A DNA stretch of 64,000 nucleotides from Pectobacterium versatile (GTDB lineage: Bacteria > Pseudomonadota > Gammaproteobacteria > Enterobacterales > Enterobacteriaceae), in the NCBI RefSeq assembly GCF_020166435.1, contig NZ_JAINZP010000003.1:124001-188000 (forward strand), read 5' to 3'. A model generated the notes under the pieces. That model was not told the origin of the DNA. It saw nothing but the letters and a program-made list of their open reading frames with translations, and ran no database searches. The position numbers and the translations under genes were made by a program. Positions 47,741-56,667 of the stretch are shown here, one piece after another. Numbering within the stretch: the first letter of the stretch is position 1; each line of letters starts with the position of its first letter.

Positions 47741-50700
47741 ATGGCAACACAAATTCTGCATTTCGATCTGGCGCAAGGACATTTGCGCACTAATTCCGCG
47801 ACATTGAATGTAACGGTCGGCGAACACAGTTTCCCTCTGATACTGCACGATGAGCATAGTTTGGCTCGCGCAGCTGCCGACAATCCCGCCTTGGGTCTGG
47901 CGGTACGGCACGGGCAACACAGCATTAGCCACTACGCGGAAATTCCCAAAGCGTGTTTTTTGCCACACCATGTCACCTTGATCAAGGTGATGGGCGAAAA
48001 AAATGGACCTTTTCACTCTTCCTTGCCTGATCTCTGCCATCTCTCTTACCACATTCCCGACGCGCATTTGCGCCGTCATGCTCGGCGTCATGTTGCACGG
48101 CTTGCCGTACGCAATGCTGGCGTCGCTTTGCCCGGTAAGCTCAGCGCAATGGGCGTTGAAGCCCTGCACTTGACTCGGGAGTTGATTGACACAGCCGATC
48201 TGCTGGTGGACGCCAATGTCATGAAAACGCCATGGGATATGGCATGCAGCATCTTGTTTTCACATCCAGAACTGGCGAATAGCCAGGCTTATGCAGCCAC
48301 CATCGTTATGAATGACCACATCGCTCCGCCTGCCGACATGGATCCTGCGCAGTACAATCGGGTCTACGAGCTGGCACTGTCGCTGTCGCGGCAGGGACCC
48401 GCGACAGCCGATGGTGGCTTTGCCCAATATAAACAGGTGGTTGATCCAGACGGCAGCAAGATGATTTATGAATTCGATTGGCTGGGAAAGGACGGGGAGG
48501 TGATTTTCCCCGCTGGCGATCCGGTCATGCAATACAACTTGTCCGTCGAGACCGAAAACGGCTGTGGTTCACCTGTGGCGAATGCGCTGAGCTCGTCGCG
48601 TAACGACCATCGCCTGCAGAACCAGAACTGGAGTGTTAGCCAGAGTCGTTCGGTGGACGTCAGCGAAGTGACGGAAGCATCACTCCGCTCCCGTCAGACC
48701 CCTGAGTTGCTCAAGGCTGGCAGCCGCTTGTGGACGGCGACGAACGCCACGCCCAATCACGGTCTTTCGGTCTATGCCGACAGCATCAGTTACAGTCCAG
48801 ATCAGCAGGTCTTTTCAATCGATTTCAAGAATACCTATCTGCGTCAGCTCGGGGTGTTCATTCAGTTTTTCAAAGATAGCAACATGCAGCAACCGATCGA
48901 CAACCCCAAGGTCAATGGTTCCTGGGCCTCTTATCTCCTGGGGAAAAACACCTTTGAAACGCCTTCGCAAAAAATGATCGATGTCCTGTGCGCTGTTAAT
49001 ACCATCATGGGTATCCCCATGCCCACAGATCCAACTAAATTTACCTTGCCTTGGCCTGGCGAAGCTCAGGCCGCCCGTTTCCTGTTCGGTGGCCTTGGCA
49101 TCTCACGATGGGAAGAGCCCATCGTGTGGCCCGGAGTGATCATGACCAGCGTATTTCAGTACGCTATTCCTAGTCTGATGATGCTCGGCGGCGCCGTGGT
49201 GAGCAGCAGCCAGTGGTTCAAGAACTTCATTTCCGACCCTGAAGTTGTGGATATTTTGGTCGGTGTCGTTTTTCCGATGATTGCCGGTGGCACTATTGCC
49301 TCGGCTGCCCTGTTTAATACCAAAAAGGTGCTGTTTATAGTTGCTGACCTGATCGTCGGTATTTTGGCCAAGAAAGGTATGGAACAACTCGCGACCTATG
49401 TCACCCTGAATTTGGCCTCAGCCGCAGCTGCACAAGCCGTTCCTGTGGTCGGCTGGGGTATTCGCCTCGCCGCTTTGGCGATAGGCGCTGCACAGATTGC
49501 CGTAACGACTGGCCAGTTGTTCTCTACGCCAGCCACGCTGGAAGTGGATATCAAGCGTCAGATGACGCTGGACTTCACCTTGAATCCCGATCCGAAGCAT
49601 GGTGAGGTAGGCAATCCATCAACAGCAATCTGGCCACCAATCGGTGCGACCTGTCAGGTGACGGTGGAGTACACCAACGGCACCTACTTTACGCAAACCC
49701 AAACCTTGCCAGCTACCAGCTCCGATACGCCACTGCTCTTCACTTTTGATAATATTGGCTGGGGCGGTACCTTGAAAATCAAGGCCAATGTCTACTCTGC
49801 CAATGGTTGGCTGGCCGGTGTCTATGCCAGCAGCTTGCTGGATGCCCAGCCGGACAGTGCTTCGAAGGGAGTCATGCGGGTGGAAGGCAATATCGAAGAG
49901 ATGTTGGTGCCGCTCACGCAGGTTACCCAGTACGATTATAGCCAGCAGTTGTCCTTCAATGCCAAGGAACAGCGCCATGAATGGATAGTCGGATCTGTGC
50001 CGACCACTACGCTCTCCGGTGCTAACTGCAGCAATGTGGGCAAAAATGTCTGCAAGCTGGTGAATATCACCCTACTGGATTCAGACTACCAGGTGGGGTA
50101 CTGCTATCAGGCGTCGGGACAGAACATACCTCTGGAAAACCCAGGAAGTTCCCCGAACAGTGGGCAGATGTATGTACTGCAGAACATTTCTACCCTGAGC
50201 AACGAGACCCTGAACCAGCGTCTTAAACAGTCTGAGACTGGTTTCACGGTGCAGCCACTGATTGCCTACAACACCTTTGGCACCGGTCCTAATGAGAAAA
50301 GCATCACGCCTTTAAACTTCATCATCGACTCGCGTTTTGGTACTTATCATCTACGCCAGGTCGATCTGCGCGACGGTAACCACACCTTTGGGCTGGTCAA
50401 GGCCAACGAATCCTGGGGCACTTTTACCATTCCTCATCTGGACGCCATGGTGGTGCATCCCAGTGGCTGCGTGATTGCCGTTAGTTGGAAGTACAGCAAG
50501 ATGCAGATCTTGCCACTGGGCTCTGGGCCGGTATCCGATGATAAGGCGCCTGCTGCACAGATGGTATCGGGGCAGGGAGTGTTGCAGGGGTTAACACATG
50601 GCCCCATTGCACTGACCGTCACGCCGGATGGTCGGATACTGCTGCTGGAAACCGGCAATACACGAGTACAAGCTTTCGATACCAAAGGCAATCCGGTGCC

Positions 50701-51763
50701 CAGTTTCACCGGCCCGACTTTATTTACCCTGAGCACGGTCGACTTTCAGCCTTCTCTCGACGCGGGACGTTTTTCGGAAGGCCTGCAAGCCGTGTTTCGG
50801 AATAATGGCCTTACTTTCTTGTTTACGAACAGCGATTCTGCATTCCTGCGCGATCTGGATGCTGGTTTGCTGAACGAACGTATTATTGCCGTCTTTGCCG
50901 AAGAAGGTATCTACCTGTGCTACAACCAGATGCCGGATGGCGCGATCGACCCTGTTGGCAGTACCCGGATTAAGGTTATTGAGAAAGGACAGCGTTGGGA
51001 GGTCATCGACCCGCAGAAACCGGTGACCTATACCCTGACCTATGCAAAGCAGGGGGTCTCGGTCTACAACGATCTGAGCGATGTTGTGGTCAAGATCATC
51101 GGCGAAGGTGTCAAATGGGTAATCGAAGATCAGACCGGTGCCAAATCATATCTGTTAACCGTGGACAAGGATCGCCCAGAAAAAATCATCGTTGCTAATT
51201 ATTTGTCGTACATGCCGTTGCATCAACCTGCGGGTATTACTTACCTGGATGTGGCGGTCGAATCCAAGGGATACATTTACGTGCTATCCCACCGTAACGA
51301 CGGGATGTCACCGTCCGACTTCATTTTGGACATCTATGAACCGGATGGCCGCTATTTGGTGTCCTCGCCGGACCCAATGTTGGTCCAGGACCCTGCAAAA
51401 CGCCAGTACCTTGCTGCTGCACGTTTGGTCGTTAACCAGTTCCGTACCCTGATTGCCCTGAACTATGGCCATTTCCAGGGGACGAATGGACGTACTGAAC
51501 CGGTGGTCAGCCAATGGAATCCGACCACGCCGCTCTTCGATCTACCGATCGATACGTTGCCTAGTTTCCAGAGACATGACATGGCTCAGATCGGCCAGAT
51601 GTTCGCTTCACATGGGCATTCACTAACGAATAAGGCTCGCATCGAAACGCTTAATGAGAGCGGTTATTTCATTGTAACTGACACGGCTACGCGCTACCCG
51701 GTCATTGCCACGATTGACAAGAACAACGAGCAGGTGATCTCCACCTACGGTTTTCCTGTCTGA
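47741..51763 (+). CDS. Large NHL-repeat protein with hydrophobic core, first gene of the PKS-linked cluster
   Basis: 1340 aa; ATG follows CGGAGAG, giving MATQILHFDLAQGH, with no signal peptide. Residues 1-460 form an uncharacterised region. Residues about 463-590 contain four Gly/Ala-rich hydrophobic segments (for example YAIPSLMMLGGAVVSSSQW and AVPVVGWGIRLAALAIGAA) suited to membrane insertion. Residues about 610-860 look beta-rich. NHL-like repeats sit around 897-993 (ALTVTPDGRILLLETGNT then RVQAFDTKGNPVPSF). Residues 1000-1155 carry a repeated LDAG and Ile/Val-x-Trp-x-Ile module that also occurs in the pentapeptide protein nearby. I recognise no characterised homologue. A membrane-interacting structural or toxin-like protein is a guess. 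Confidence 0.7.
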   Translation: MATQILHFDLAQGHLRTNSATLNVTVGEHSFPLILHDEHSLARAAADNPALGLAVRHGQHSISHYAEIPKACFLPHHVTLIKVMGEKNGPFHSSLPDLCHLSYHIPDAHLRRHARRHVARLAVRNAGVALPGKLSAMGVEALHLTRELIDTADLLVDANVMKTPWDMACSILFSHPELANSQAYAATIVMNDHIAPPADMDPAQYNRVYELALSLSRQGPATADGGFAQYKQVVDPDGSKMIYEFDWLGKDGEVIFPAGDPVMQYNLSVETENGCGSPVANALSSSRNDHRLQNQNWSVSQSRSVDVSEVTEASLRSRQTPELLKAGSRLWTATNATPNHGLSVYADSISYSPDQQVFSIDFKNTYLRQLGVFIQFFKDSNMQQPIDNPKVNGSWASYLLGKNTFETPSQKMIDVLCAVNTIMGIPMPTDPTKFTLPWPGEAQAARFLFGGLGISRWEEPIVWPGVIMTSVFQYAIPSLMMLGGAVVSSSQWFKNFISDPEVVDILVGVVFPMIAGGTIASAALFNTKKVLFIVADLIVGILAKKGMEQLATYVTLNLASAAAAQAVPVVGWGIRLAALAIGAAQIAVTTGQLFSTPATLEVDIKRQMTLDFTLNPDPKHGEVGNPSTAIWPPIGATCQVTVEYTNGTYFTQTQTLPATSSDTPLLFTFDNIGWGGTLKIKANVYSANGWLAGVYASSLLDAQPDSASKGVMRVEGNIEEMLVPLTQVTQYDYSQQLSFNAKEQRHEWIVGSVPTTTLSGANCSNVGKNVCKLVNITLLDSDYQVGYCYQASGQNIPLENPGSSPNSGQMYVLQNISTLSNETLNQRLKQSETGFTVQPLIAYNTFGTGPNEKSITPLNFIIDSRFGTYHLRQVDLRDGNHTFGLVKANESWGTFTIPHLDAMVVHPSGCVIAVSWKYSKMQILPLGSGPVSDDKAPAAQMVSGQGVLQGLTHGPIALTVTPDGRILLLETGNTRVQAFDTKGNPVPSFTGPTLFTLSTVDFQPSLDAGRFSEGLQAVFRNNGLTFLFTNSDSAFLRDLDAGLLNERIIAVFAEEGIYLCYNQMPDGAIDPVGSTRIKVIEKGQRWEVIDPQKPVTYTLTYAKQGVSVYNDLSDVVVKIIGEGVKWVIEDQTGAKSYLLTVDKDRPEKIIVANYLSYMPLHQPAGITYLDVAVESKGYIYVLSHRNDGMSPSDFILDIYEPDGRYLVSSPDPMLVQDPAKRQYLAAARLVVNQFRTLIALNYGHFQGTNGRTEPVVSQWNPTTPLFDLPIDTLPSFQRHDMAQIGQMFASHGHSLTNKARIETLNESGYFIVTDTATRYPVIATIDKNNEQVISTYGFPV

Positions 51764-51775
51764 AAGGAGCTACCT

Positions 51776-52089
51776 ATGTCGTCATTAACCATAAGTCAGG
51801 CTTTGAACAGATATTGCTCAGCCTAGGTATTTCGCTCGTAGAGGTGACCCCAACTGCCACTTTACCAACCGGAACCCGTTGGGGTCAGTTAAGTCTGGAT
51901 GAATAAAAAACGCTGGCCCCATCGAGTTCCTGACGCTGCTGGATAGTCAGACGCTGTTCATCCAGGGCAATGGTACCGATCCCGTTGTGCTGGGATACCT
52001 TGTGGCTAGACGATGGCGGACTGCTTCAGTGTGATGCCTCCGTTATCACAAATGTTCAACTTTTTACACAGGATACTTCTCATGAGTGA
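51776..52089 (+). pseudogene. Decayed gene between the NHL protein and the first Gly-rich gene
   Basis: An AAGGAGC site precedes ATG 51776, but that frame stops within 20 codons. Coding-like segments continue in other frames: FEQILLSLGISLVEVTPTAT to SLDE (frame ending at TAA 51904), then GPIEFLTLLDSQTLFIQGNG, then DDGGLLQCDASVITNVQLF ending at a TGA that overlaps the next ATG as ATGAGTGA. At least two frameshifts have broken a gene of about 100 codons. Copies of its 3' end precede each later Gly-rich gene. Confidence 0.65.
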
Positions 52090-53329
52090 CCTTAAGAGCG
52101 TTGCAGCAACCTTGGCCGAGTTGAGCCGTTCATCATATCATCTGACCGGTCTTGAAGCCCAGCCACCCTCCCTGAAAACCTCGGATTTCGCCGGGCCGGT
52201 ACTCTTTTCCGATGATCCGGCCGTTTCGTCCGTGCCGCCAGCATTCTTTACCGTGAATACCCTCCAGGAGCTCAAAGCGCTGGGTGGTGTGCCCGACAGC
52301 CAATATGGTCCGGCCGGTATGGCAGAGCACCATCCTTTGCCTGACCCGTTCGATGCGCAACGTTTGGCTAAGGTGAGCGGGAACCATGCAGACCTGTGCA
52401 AGGCATTCCGTGCCTACATGTTCGGCAATTCACAGCGTGTCAGTGACTATCAGGATATTCTCAACGCCAAGCGTTTCCCCATGCAGGTGGCGTTATTCAC
52501 GGGTAACAACCTCACCGTATCGCCCGGCAAACCGCTCATTGTTGAGGACAAGGAGGGGCATGGCAACCCAGTAGTCTTGGTTTACAGCACCATCACTGTC
52601 GAGCCGGGCGGACAAATCATTTACCGTACCAACGGCACGGTCAAAGCACAGAATATGAACGTCCAAGGCAGCTCCGGGAATAGCGCCATTGTTAATCAGG
52701 GCGGGGACGGCGGCCATGGTGCGTCTGGCAGCAGTGGTCGCAATGGTGGGAATGGTTGGCATGGTTCGAGTGGGCAAGACAATAAGAATTCCTGTGCCAG
52801 CGGCGCTTCGTCGGGTAGCAATGGCGCACCAGGAAGCGACGGGGGGCACGGGGGGGATGGATCAAAAGGGGGCAACGGCAATGATGTCAACATAGTAGTT
52901 GAGGAATTGAGCGGTAATGTCATTGCACGCTCGATCGGTGGCCAAGGGGGGGATGGTGGCTCCGGCCGCAATGGCGGCAATGGCGGCTATGGTGGCAGTG
53001 GTGGTGCATCCACCAGCCAGTGCGCTGCTGGTGATGGCGGCAATGGTGGTAAGGGTGGCAATGGCGGTAATGGTGGCGATGGCGGACAAGGTGGCAATGG
53101 CGGTAATGTCTATATCACCTATGAATCCGGCACGCCAGCGCTCAACGCTTCCGCAGTCGGTGGCACGGGAGGGCGCGGAGGAGAAGCAGGCGCTGGTGGC
53201 TCTGGGGGCGCTGGCGGGGCCGGCAGAACGAAAGGTAACTATGGCACCACTGGAAAGCAAGGCACGCCAGGCAAGGCCGGCGCGGCTGGTTTGGTTGGCA
53301 AGGTGTTTGTCAACGGCAGGCCACAGTAA
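52082..53329 (+). CDS. Glycine-rich repeat protein, copy 1
   Basis: 415 aa, starting MSDLKSVAATLAELSRSSYH after an AGGA site. Residues 1-195 are a conserved head (GLEAQPPSLKTSDFAGPVLF; ADLCKAFRAYMFGNSQRVSD), ending in strands VEPGGQIIYRTNGTVKAQNM. Residues about 200-400 are built of GGxGGN/GGD/GSG runs, interrupted by a short beta segment (NVIARSIGG) and a second one (VYITYESG). Two cysteine-containing spacers (NSCASG, SQCAAG) recur in every copy. It has no signal peptide. Such Gly-rich tracts can pack as polyglycine-II helix bundles; that structure is inferred. Function unknown. Confidence 0.75.
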   Translation: MSDLKSVAATLAELSRSSYHLTGLEAQPPSLKTSDFAGPVLFSDDPAVSSVPPAFFTVNTLQELKALGGVPDSQYGPAGMAEHHPLPDPFDAQRLAKVSGNHADLCKAFRAYMFGNSQRVSDYQDILNAKRFPMQVALFTGNNLTVSPGKPLIVEDKEGHGNPVVLVYSTITVEPGGQIIYRTNGTVKAQNMNVQGSSGNSAIVNQGGDGGHGASGSSGRNGGNGWHGSSGQDNKNSCASGASSGSNGAPGSDGGHGGDGSKGGNGNDVNIVVEELSGNVIARSIGGQGGDGGSGRNGGNGGYGGSGGASTSQCAAGDGGNGGKGGNGGNGGDGGQGGNGGNVYITYESGTPALNASAVGGTGGRGGEAGAGGSGGAGGAGRTKGNYGTTGKQGTPGKAGAAGLVGKVFVNGRPQ

Positions 53330-53343
53330 ATAGAGGCGTCGGC

Positions 53344-53605
53344 ATGAGCATAGATAGTCTGACTCAGGGTCGCAACGGTAGCCGTGGGGCGAATGGTCAG
53401 AATAGGGCGAAACCCTTGTTTAGCAAGTGCGTATCTGCCACTGCCAGTCAAGGCCTCTTCCAATGTCGGTATGAGCGGGACAGGCAAGAGTGGCGGCGTT
53501 AGTGGCATAGGCAAGCGTGGCGGCGAGAACGTTGAAGGCACCTTCGCTTTGAATGGGCAGAATGGTGTGCCTGTGCGCAGTGCCACAGGCGACGCAGGGG
53601 GATGA
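53344..53605 (+). pseudogene. Small Gly-rich ORF after copy 1, frameshifted
   Basis: It begins MSIDSLTQGRNGSRGANGQN like the two later small ORFs. The frame then diverges and stops at 53502, while another frame continues the Gly/Asn-rich composition to GQNGVPVRSATGDAGG and stops at 53605. The intact relatives end in AVS-VVHTGG or AVSLVHTGE, so this copy is broken. Confidence 0.6.
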
Positions 53606-53645
53606 GCGGTGCCGTGTCGCTTATCCACACTGGAGAATAAATGTA

Positions 53646-53848
53646 TGGCGTCCACTCGGTTGTTTGCTGGTAAATGACGGTTTGCTGGGGCTTCGGCGCG
53701 ATGGGTTACCACCCGCAGCGACGGCGTCTTCGCTCCCGTGGTACTGGCTGTCGATACCTTGCGGCTGGAAGCTAGCGGACTGCTGCAGTGTGATGCCTTC
53801 GTTATCACAAATGTTCAACTTTTTACACAGGATACTTCTCATGAGTGA
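53646..53848 (+). pseudogene. Chimeric duplication remnant upstream of copy 2
   Basis: It reads MASTRLFAGK followed by TGA (a TGG in the intact pentapeptide gene), then RFAGASARWVTTRSDGV, the head of the pentapeptide protein. This is fused to VLAVDTLRLEASGLLQCD and VITNVQLFTQDTSHE, the tail of the decayed upstream gene. The final TGA overlaps the start of copy 2. It marks a tandem-duplication junction. Confidence 0.7.
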
Positions 53849-55082
53849 CCTTAAGAGCGTTGTAGCAACCTTGGCCGAGTTGAGCCGTTCATATCATCTG
53901 ACCGGTCTTGAAGCCCAGCCACCCTCCCTGAAAACCTCGGATTTCGCCGGGCCTGTACTGTTTTCCAATGATCCGGTCGTTTCGTCCGTGCCGCCAGCAT
54001 TCTTTACCGTGAATACCCTCCAGGAGCTCAAAGCGCTGGGTGGTGTACCCGACAGCCAATATGGTCCGGCCGGCATGGCAGAACACCATCCTTTGCCTGA
54101 CCCGTTCGATGCGCAACGTTTGGTTAAGGTGAGCGGGAACCATGCAGACCTGTGCAAGGCATTCCGTGCCTACATGTTCGGCAATTCACAGCGTGTCAGT
54201 GACTATCAGGATATTCTCAACGCCAAGCGTTTCCCCATGCAGGTAGCGATATTCGTGGGTAACAACCTCACCGTATCGCCCGGCAAACCGCTCATTGTTG
54301 AGGACAAGGAGGGGCATGGCAACCCGGTAGTCGTGGTTTACGACTCCATCACTGTCGAGCCGGGCGGACAAATCATTTACCGTACCAACGGCATGGTCAA
54401 AGCACAGAATATGAACGTCCATGGTAGTTCCCAGTATGTCATCATGAATCAGGGCAAGGATGGCGTGTATGGCGTGTATGGCGCGAGTGGCGGCCATGGT
54501 GCGGAGGGGGCGAGTGGTACCCCTGGGGAGGAAAAGAAGCACACCTGCGTCACCAGTGCTACATCGGGTAGTGATGGCACGCCAGGGACACCTGGAGGGC
54601 ACGGGTCGCATGGAGCAAATGGGGGCGGAGCCCATGATGTCAACATTTCGGTTGTGGAATTGAGTGGTAATATCACTGCATTCATGAGCGGTGGCAATGG
54701 GGGGCTTGGTGGCGCTGGTGGCAATGGCGGCAATGGCGGCAATGGTGGCAATGGTGGTGCACCCACCAGCAAGTGCGCTGCTGGTGATGGCGGCAATGGT
54801 GGTAATGGGGGCAATGGCGGTAATGGTGGCGATGGTGGAAAAGGTGGCAATAGCGGTAATTTCTATGTCACCTATGAGTCCGGCAATCCATCGTTCAAAG
54901 CTTCCGCAGTCGGCGGCTTGGGAGGGCGCGGAGGTAAAGCCGGCGTTGGTGGCACTGGTGGCAATGGCGGGACCGGCAAAAAGCCAGGTAACTATGGCAT
55001 TGCTGGTAGGGCGGGCACGGGAGGCAACGGAGGCCAGGCAGGCGAGGCTGGCAAGATGTTTGTCAACAACAGGCAACAGTAA
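53841..55082 (+). CDS. Glycine-rich repeat protein, copy 2
   Basis: 413 aa, nearly identical to copy 1 over the first 195 residues (DNA differs at scattered bases) but diverged in the Gly-rich tract, which here has YGVYGASGGHGAEGASG and long GGNGGN runs before APTSKCAAGD. The head ends IIYRTNGMVKAQNMNVHGSS. Cysteine spacers TCVTSA and KCAAG align with those of copy 1. The start codon overlaps the preceding remnant's stop. The second short beta segment is FYVTYESGNPSFKAS. Confidence 0.75.
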   Translation: MSDLKSVVATLAELSRSYHLTGLEAQPPSLKTSDFAGPVLFSNDPVVSSVPPAFFTVNTLQELKALGGVPDSQYGPAGMAEHHPLPDPFDAQRLVKVSGNHADLCKAFRAYMFGNSQRVSDYQDILNAKRFPMQVAIFVGNNLTVSPGKPLIVEDKEGHGNPVVVVYDSITVEPGGQIIYRTNGMVKAQNMNVHGSSQYVIMNQGKDGVYGVYGASGGHGAEGASGTPGEEKKHTCVTSATSGSDGTPGTPGGHGSHGANGGGAHDVNISVVELSGNITAFMSGGNGGLGGAGGNGGNGGNGGNGGAPTSKCAAGDGGNGGNGGNGGNGGDGGKGGNSGNFYVTYESGNPSFKASAVGGLGGRGGKAGVGGTGGNGGTGKKPGNYGIAGRAGTGGNGGQAGEAGKMFVNNRQQ

Positions 55083-55096
55083 ATGGAGGCGTCGAC

Positions 55097-55225
55097 ATGA
55101 GCATTGATATTCTGACTCAGGGTCGCAACGGTAGCCGTGGGGCGAATGGCCAGAATGGTATGCCTGTGCGCAGTGCCACAGGCGGGATGCGCGGTGCCGT
55201 GTCGCTTGTCCACACTGGAGAATAA
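55097..55225 (+). CDS. Small Gly/Asn-rich peptide after copy 2
   Basis: 42 aa: MSIDILTQGRNGSRGANGQN followed by GMPVRSATGGMRGAVSLVHT and GE. The site TGGAGG lies 7-8 bases before the ATG. The same peptide type follows each Gly-rich gene, so it is part of the repeated cassette. It has no hydrophobic signal. Could be a minor structural partner; unknown. Confidence 0.55.
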   Translation: MSIDILTQGRNGSRGANGQNGMPVRSATGGMRGAVSLVHTGE

Positions 55226-55229
55226 ATGT

Positions 55230-55415
55230 ATGGCATCCACTCGGTTGTTTGCTGGGGCTTCGGCGCGATGGGTTACCACCCGCAGCGACGGCGTCTTCTT
55301 TCCCGTGGTGCTGGCTGTCGCCACCTTGCGGCTGGAAGATGGCGGACTGCTGCAGTGTGATGTCTCCGTTATCACACCTGTTCAACTTTTTACTCAGGAT
55401 ACTTTCCATGAGTGA
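55230..55415 (+). CDS. Chimeric 61-aa ORF at duplication junction upstream of copy 3
   Basis: Open frame MASTRLFAGASARWVTTRSD fused to a tail GLLQCDVSVITPVQLFTQD ending FHE. The first 24 residues copy the start of the pentapeptide protein; the rest copies the end of the decayed gene upstream of copy 1. A GGAG site precedes it, and its TGA overlaps the start of copy 3. It may be translated, at least as a coupling leader, but is best read as a by-product of tandem duplication. Confidence 0.5.
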   Translation: MASTRLFAGASARWVTTRSDGVFFPVVLAVATLRLEDGGLLQCDVSVITPVQLFTQDTFHE

Positions 55416-56667
55416 CCCTAAGAGCGTTGCAGCAACCGTGGCCGAGTTGAGCCGTTCATATCATCTGACCGGTCTAGAAGCCCAGCCACCCTCCCTGAAA
55501 ACCTCGGATTTCGCCGGGCCGGTACTCTTTTCCGATGATCCGGCCGCTTCGTCCGTGCCGCCAGCATTCTTTACCGTGAATACCCTCCAGGAGCTCAAAG
55601 CGCTGGGTGGTGTGCCCGACAGCCAATATGGTCCGGCCGGTATGGCAGAGCACCATCCTTTGCCTGACCCGTTCGATGCGCAACGTTTGGCTAAGGTGAG
55701 CGGGAACCATGCAGACCTGTGCAAGGCATTCCGTGCCTACATGTTCGGCAATTCACAGCGTGTCAGTGACTATCAGGATATTCTCAACGCCAAGCGTTTC
55801 CCCATGCAGGTGGCGTTATTCGCGGGTAATAACCTCACCGTATCGCCCGGCAAGCCGCTGATTGTTGAGAGCCGTGGGGTGAATGGCGACCCGGTAGTCT
55901 TGGTTTACGACACCATCACTGTCGAGCCGGGCGGAGAAATCATTTACCGTACCAACGGCACGGTCAAAGCACAGAATATGATCGTCCATGGCCGCTCCAA
56001 GAATAATCTCAACAATCATGGCGGGTTTGGTGGCCTTGGCAGCTATGGCGGGAATGGTGCCAATGGTGGGGCGGGGGTGAAGGGTTCCCCTGGGAAAGAC
56101 AATAAGAGCTACTGTGCCAGCGGTGCTACATCGGGTAGTGATGGCGCGCGAGGGACCAGCGGGGGGCACGGGGGGAATGGAGCAGAAGGGGGCGACACCC
56201 ATGATGTAAACATTTCGGTTGTGGAATTGAGTGGTGAAGTCAGTGTATCCACAATCGGTGGCGATGGGGGTGGTGGTGGTGGTGGTGGCTATGGCGGCCA
56301 TGGCGGCGATGGTGGCAATGGTGGTGCATCCACCAGCGAGTGCCCTGCCGGTGCTGGCGGCAATGGCGGCAATGGCGGTGACAGTGGCAATGGTGGTAAC
56401 GGTGGTAACGGTGGCAATGGCGGTAATATCTACATCACCTATGAGTACGGCAATCCATCGTTCAACGTTTTCGCAGTCGGCGGCAAGGGGGGCTGGGGAG
56501 GCGTATCTGGCGCTCGTGGCACTGGTGGTACTGGCGGGACCGGCAGAACGAAAGGTAGCAATGGCATTACTGGTAATTGGGGTACGGATGGCAACGGAGG
56601 CCAGGCAGGCAAGGCTGGCAAGGTGTTTGTCAACGGCATACCAGTGAGAATGGAGGCGTCGACATGA
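55408..56667 (+). CDS. Glycine-rich repeat protein, copy 3
   Basis: 419 aa. The head again matches copies 1 and 2, with local change after LIVE (SRGVNGDPVVLVYD). The Gly-rich tract is the most diverged (GGDGGGGGGGGYGGHGGDGG) with cysteine spacers SYCASG and SECPAG. Unlike the other copies, loss of the TAA stop extends the end by VRMEAST, so the TGA overlaps the next ATG as ATGA and couples it to the small ORF. The beta segment is IYITYEYGNPSFNVF. Confidence 0.75.
   Translation: MSDPKSVAATVAELSRSYHLTGLEAQPPSLKTSDFAGPVLFSDDPAASSVPPAFFTVNTLQELKALGGVPDSQYGPAGMAEHHPLPDPFDAQRLAKVSGNHADLCKAFRAYMFGNSQRVSDYQDILNAKRFPMQVALFAGNNLTVSPGKPLIVESRGVNGDPVVLVYDTITVEPGGEIIYRTNGTVKAQNMIVHGRSKNNLNNHGGFGGLGSYGGNGANGGAGVKGSPGKDNKSYCASGATSGSDGARGTSGGHGGNGAEGGDTHDVNISVVELSGEVSVSTIGGDGGGGGGGGYGGHGGDGGNGGASTSECPAGAGGNGGNGGDSGNGGNGGNGGNGGNIYITYEYGNPSFNVFAVGGKGGWGGVSGARGTGGTGGTGRTKGSNGITGNWGTDGNGGQAGKAGKVFVNGIPVRMEAST

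Noticed and set aside
47524-47793. 89-codon plus-strand frame before the NHL protein gene
   Set aside because: It overlaps the better-supported start, has no ribosome site and no coding-like composition beyond the overlap.
52690-55080. Similarity of Gly-rich tracts to mycobacterial PE_PGRS proteins
   Set aside because: Only composition is shared; there is no PE domain and the head domain is unrelated.
52690-56640. Regular repeats resembling a CRISPR array
   Set aside because: Repeats are in frame, 9-30 bases, degenerate at third positions and encode GGN/GGD units. There are no constant repeats with unique spacers and no cas genes.
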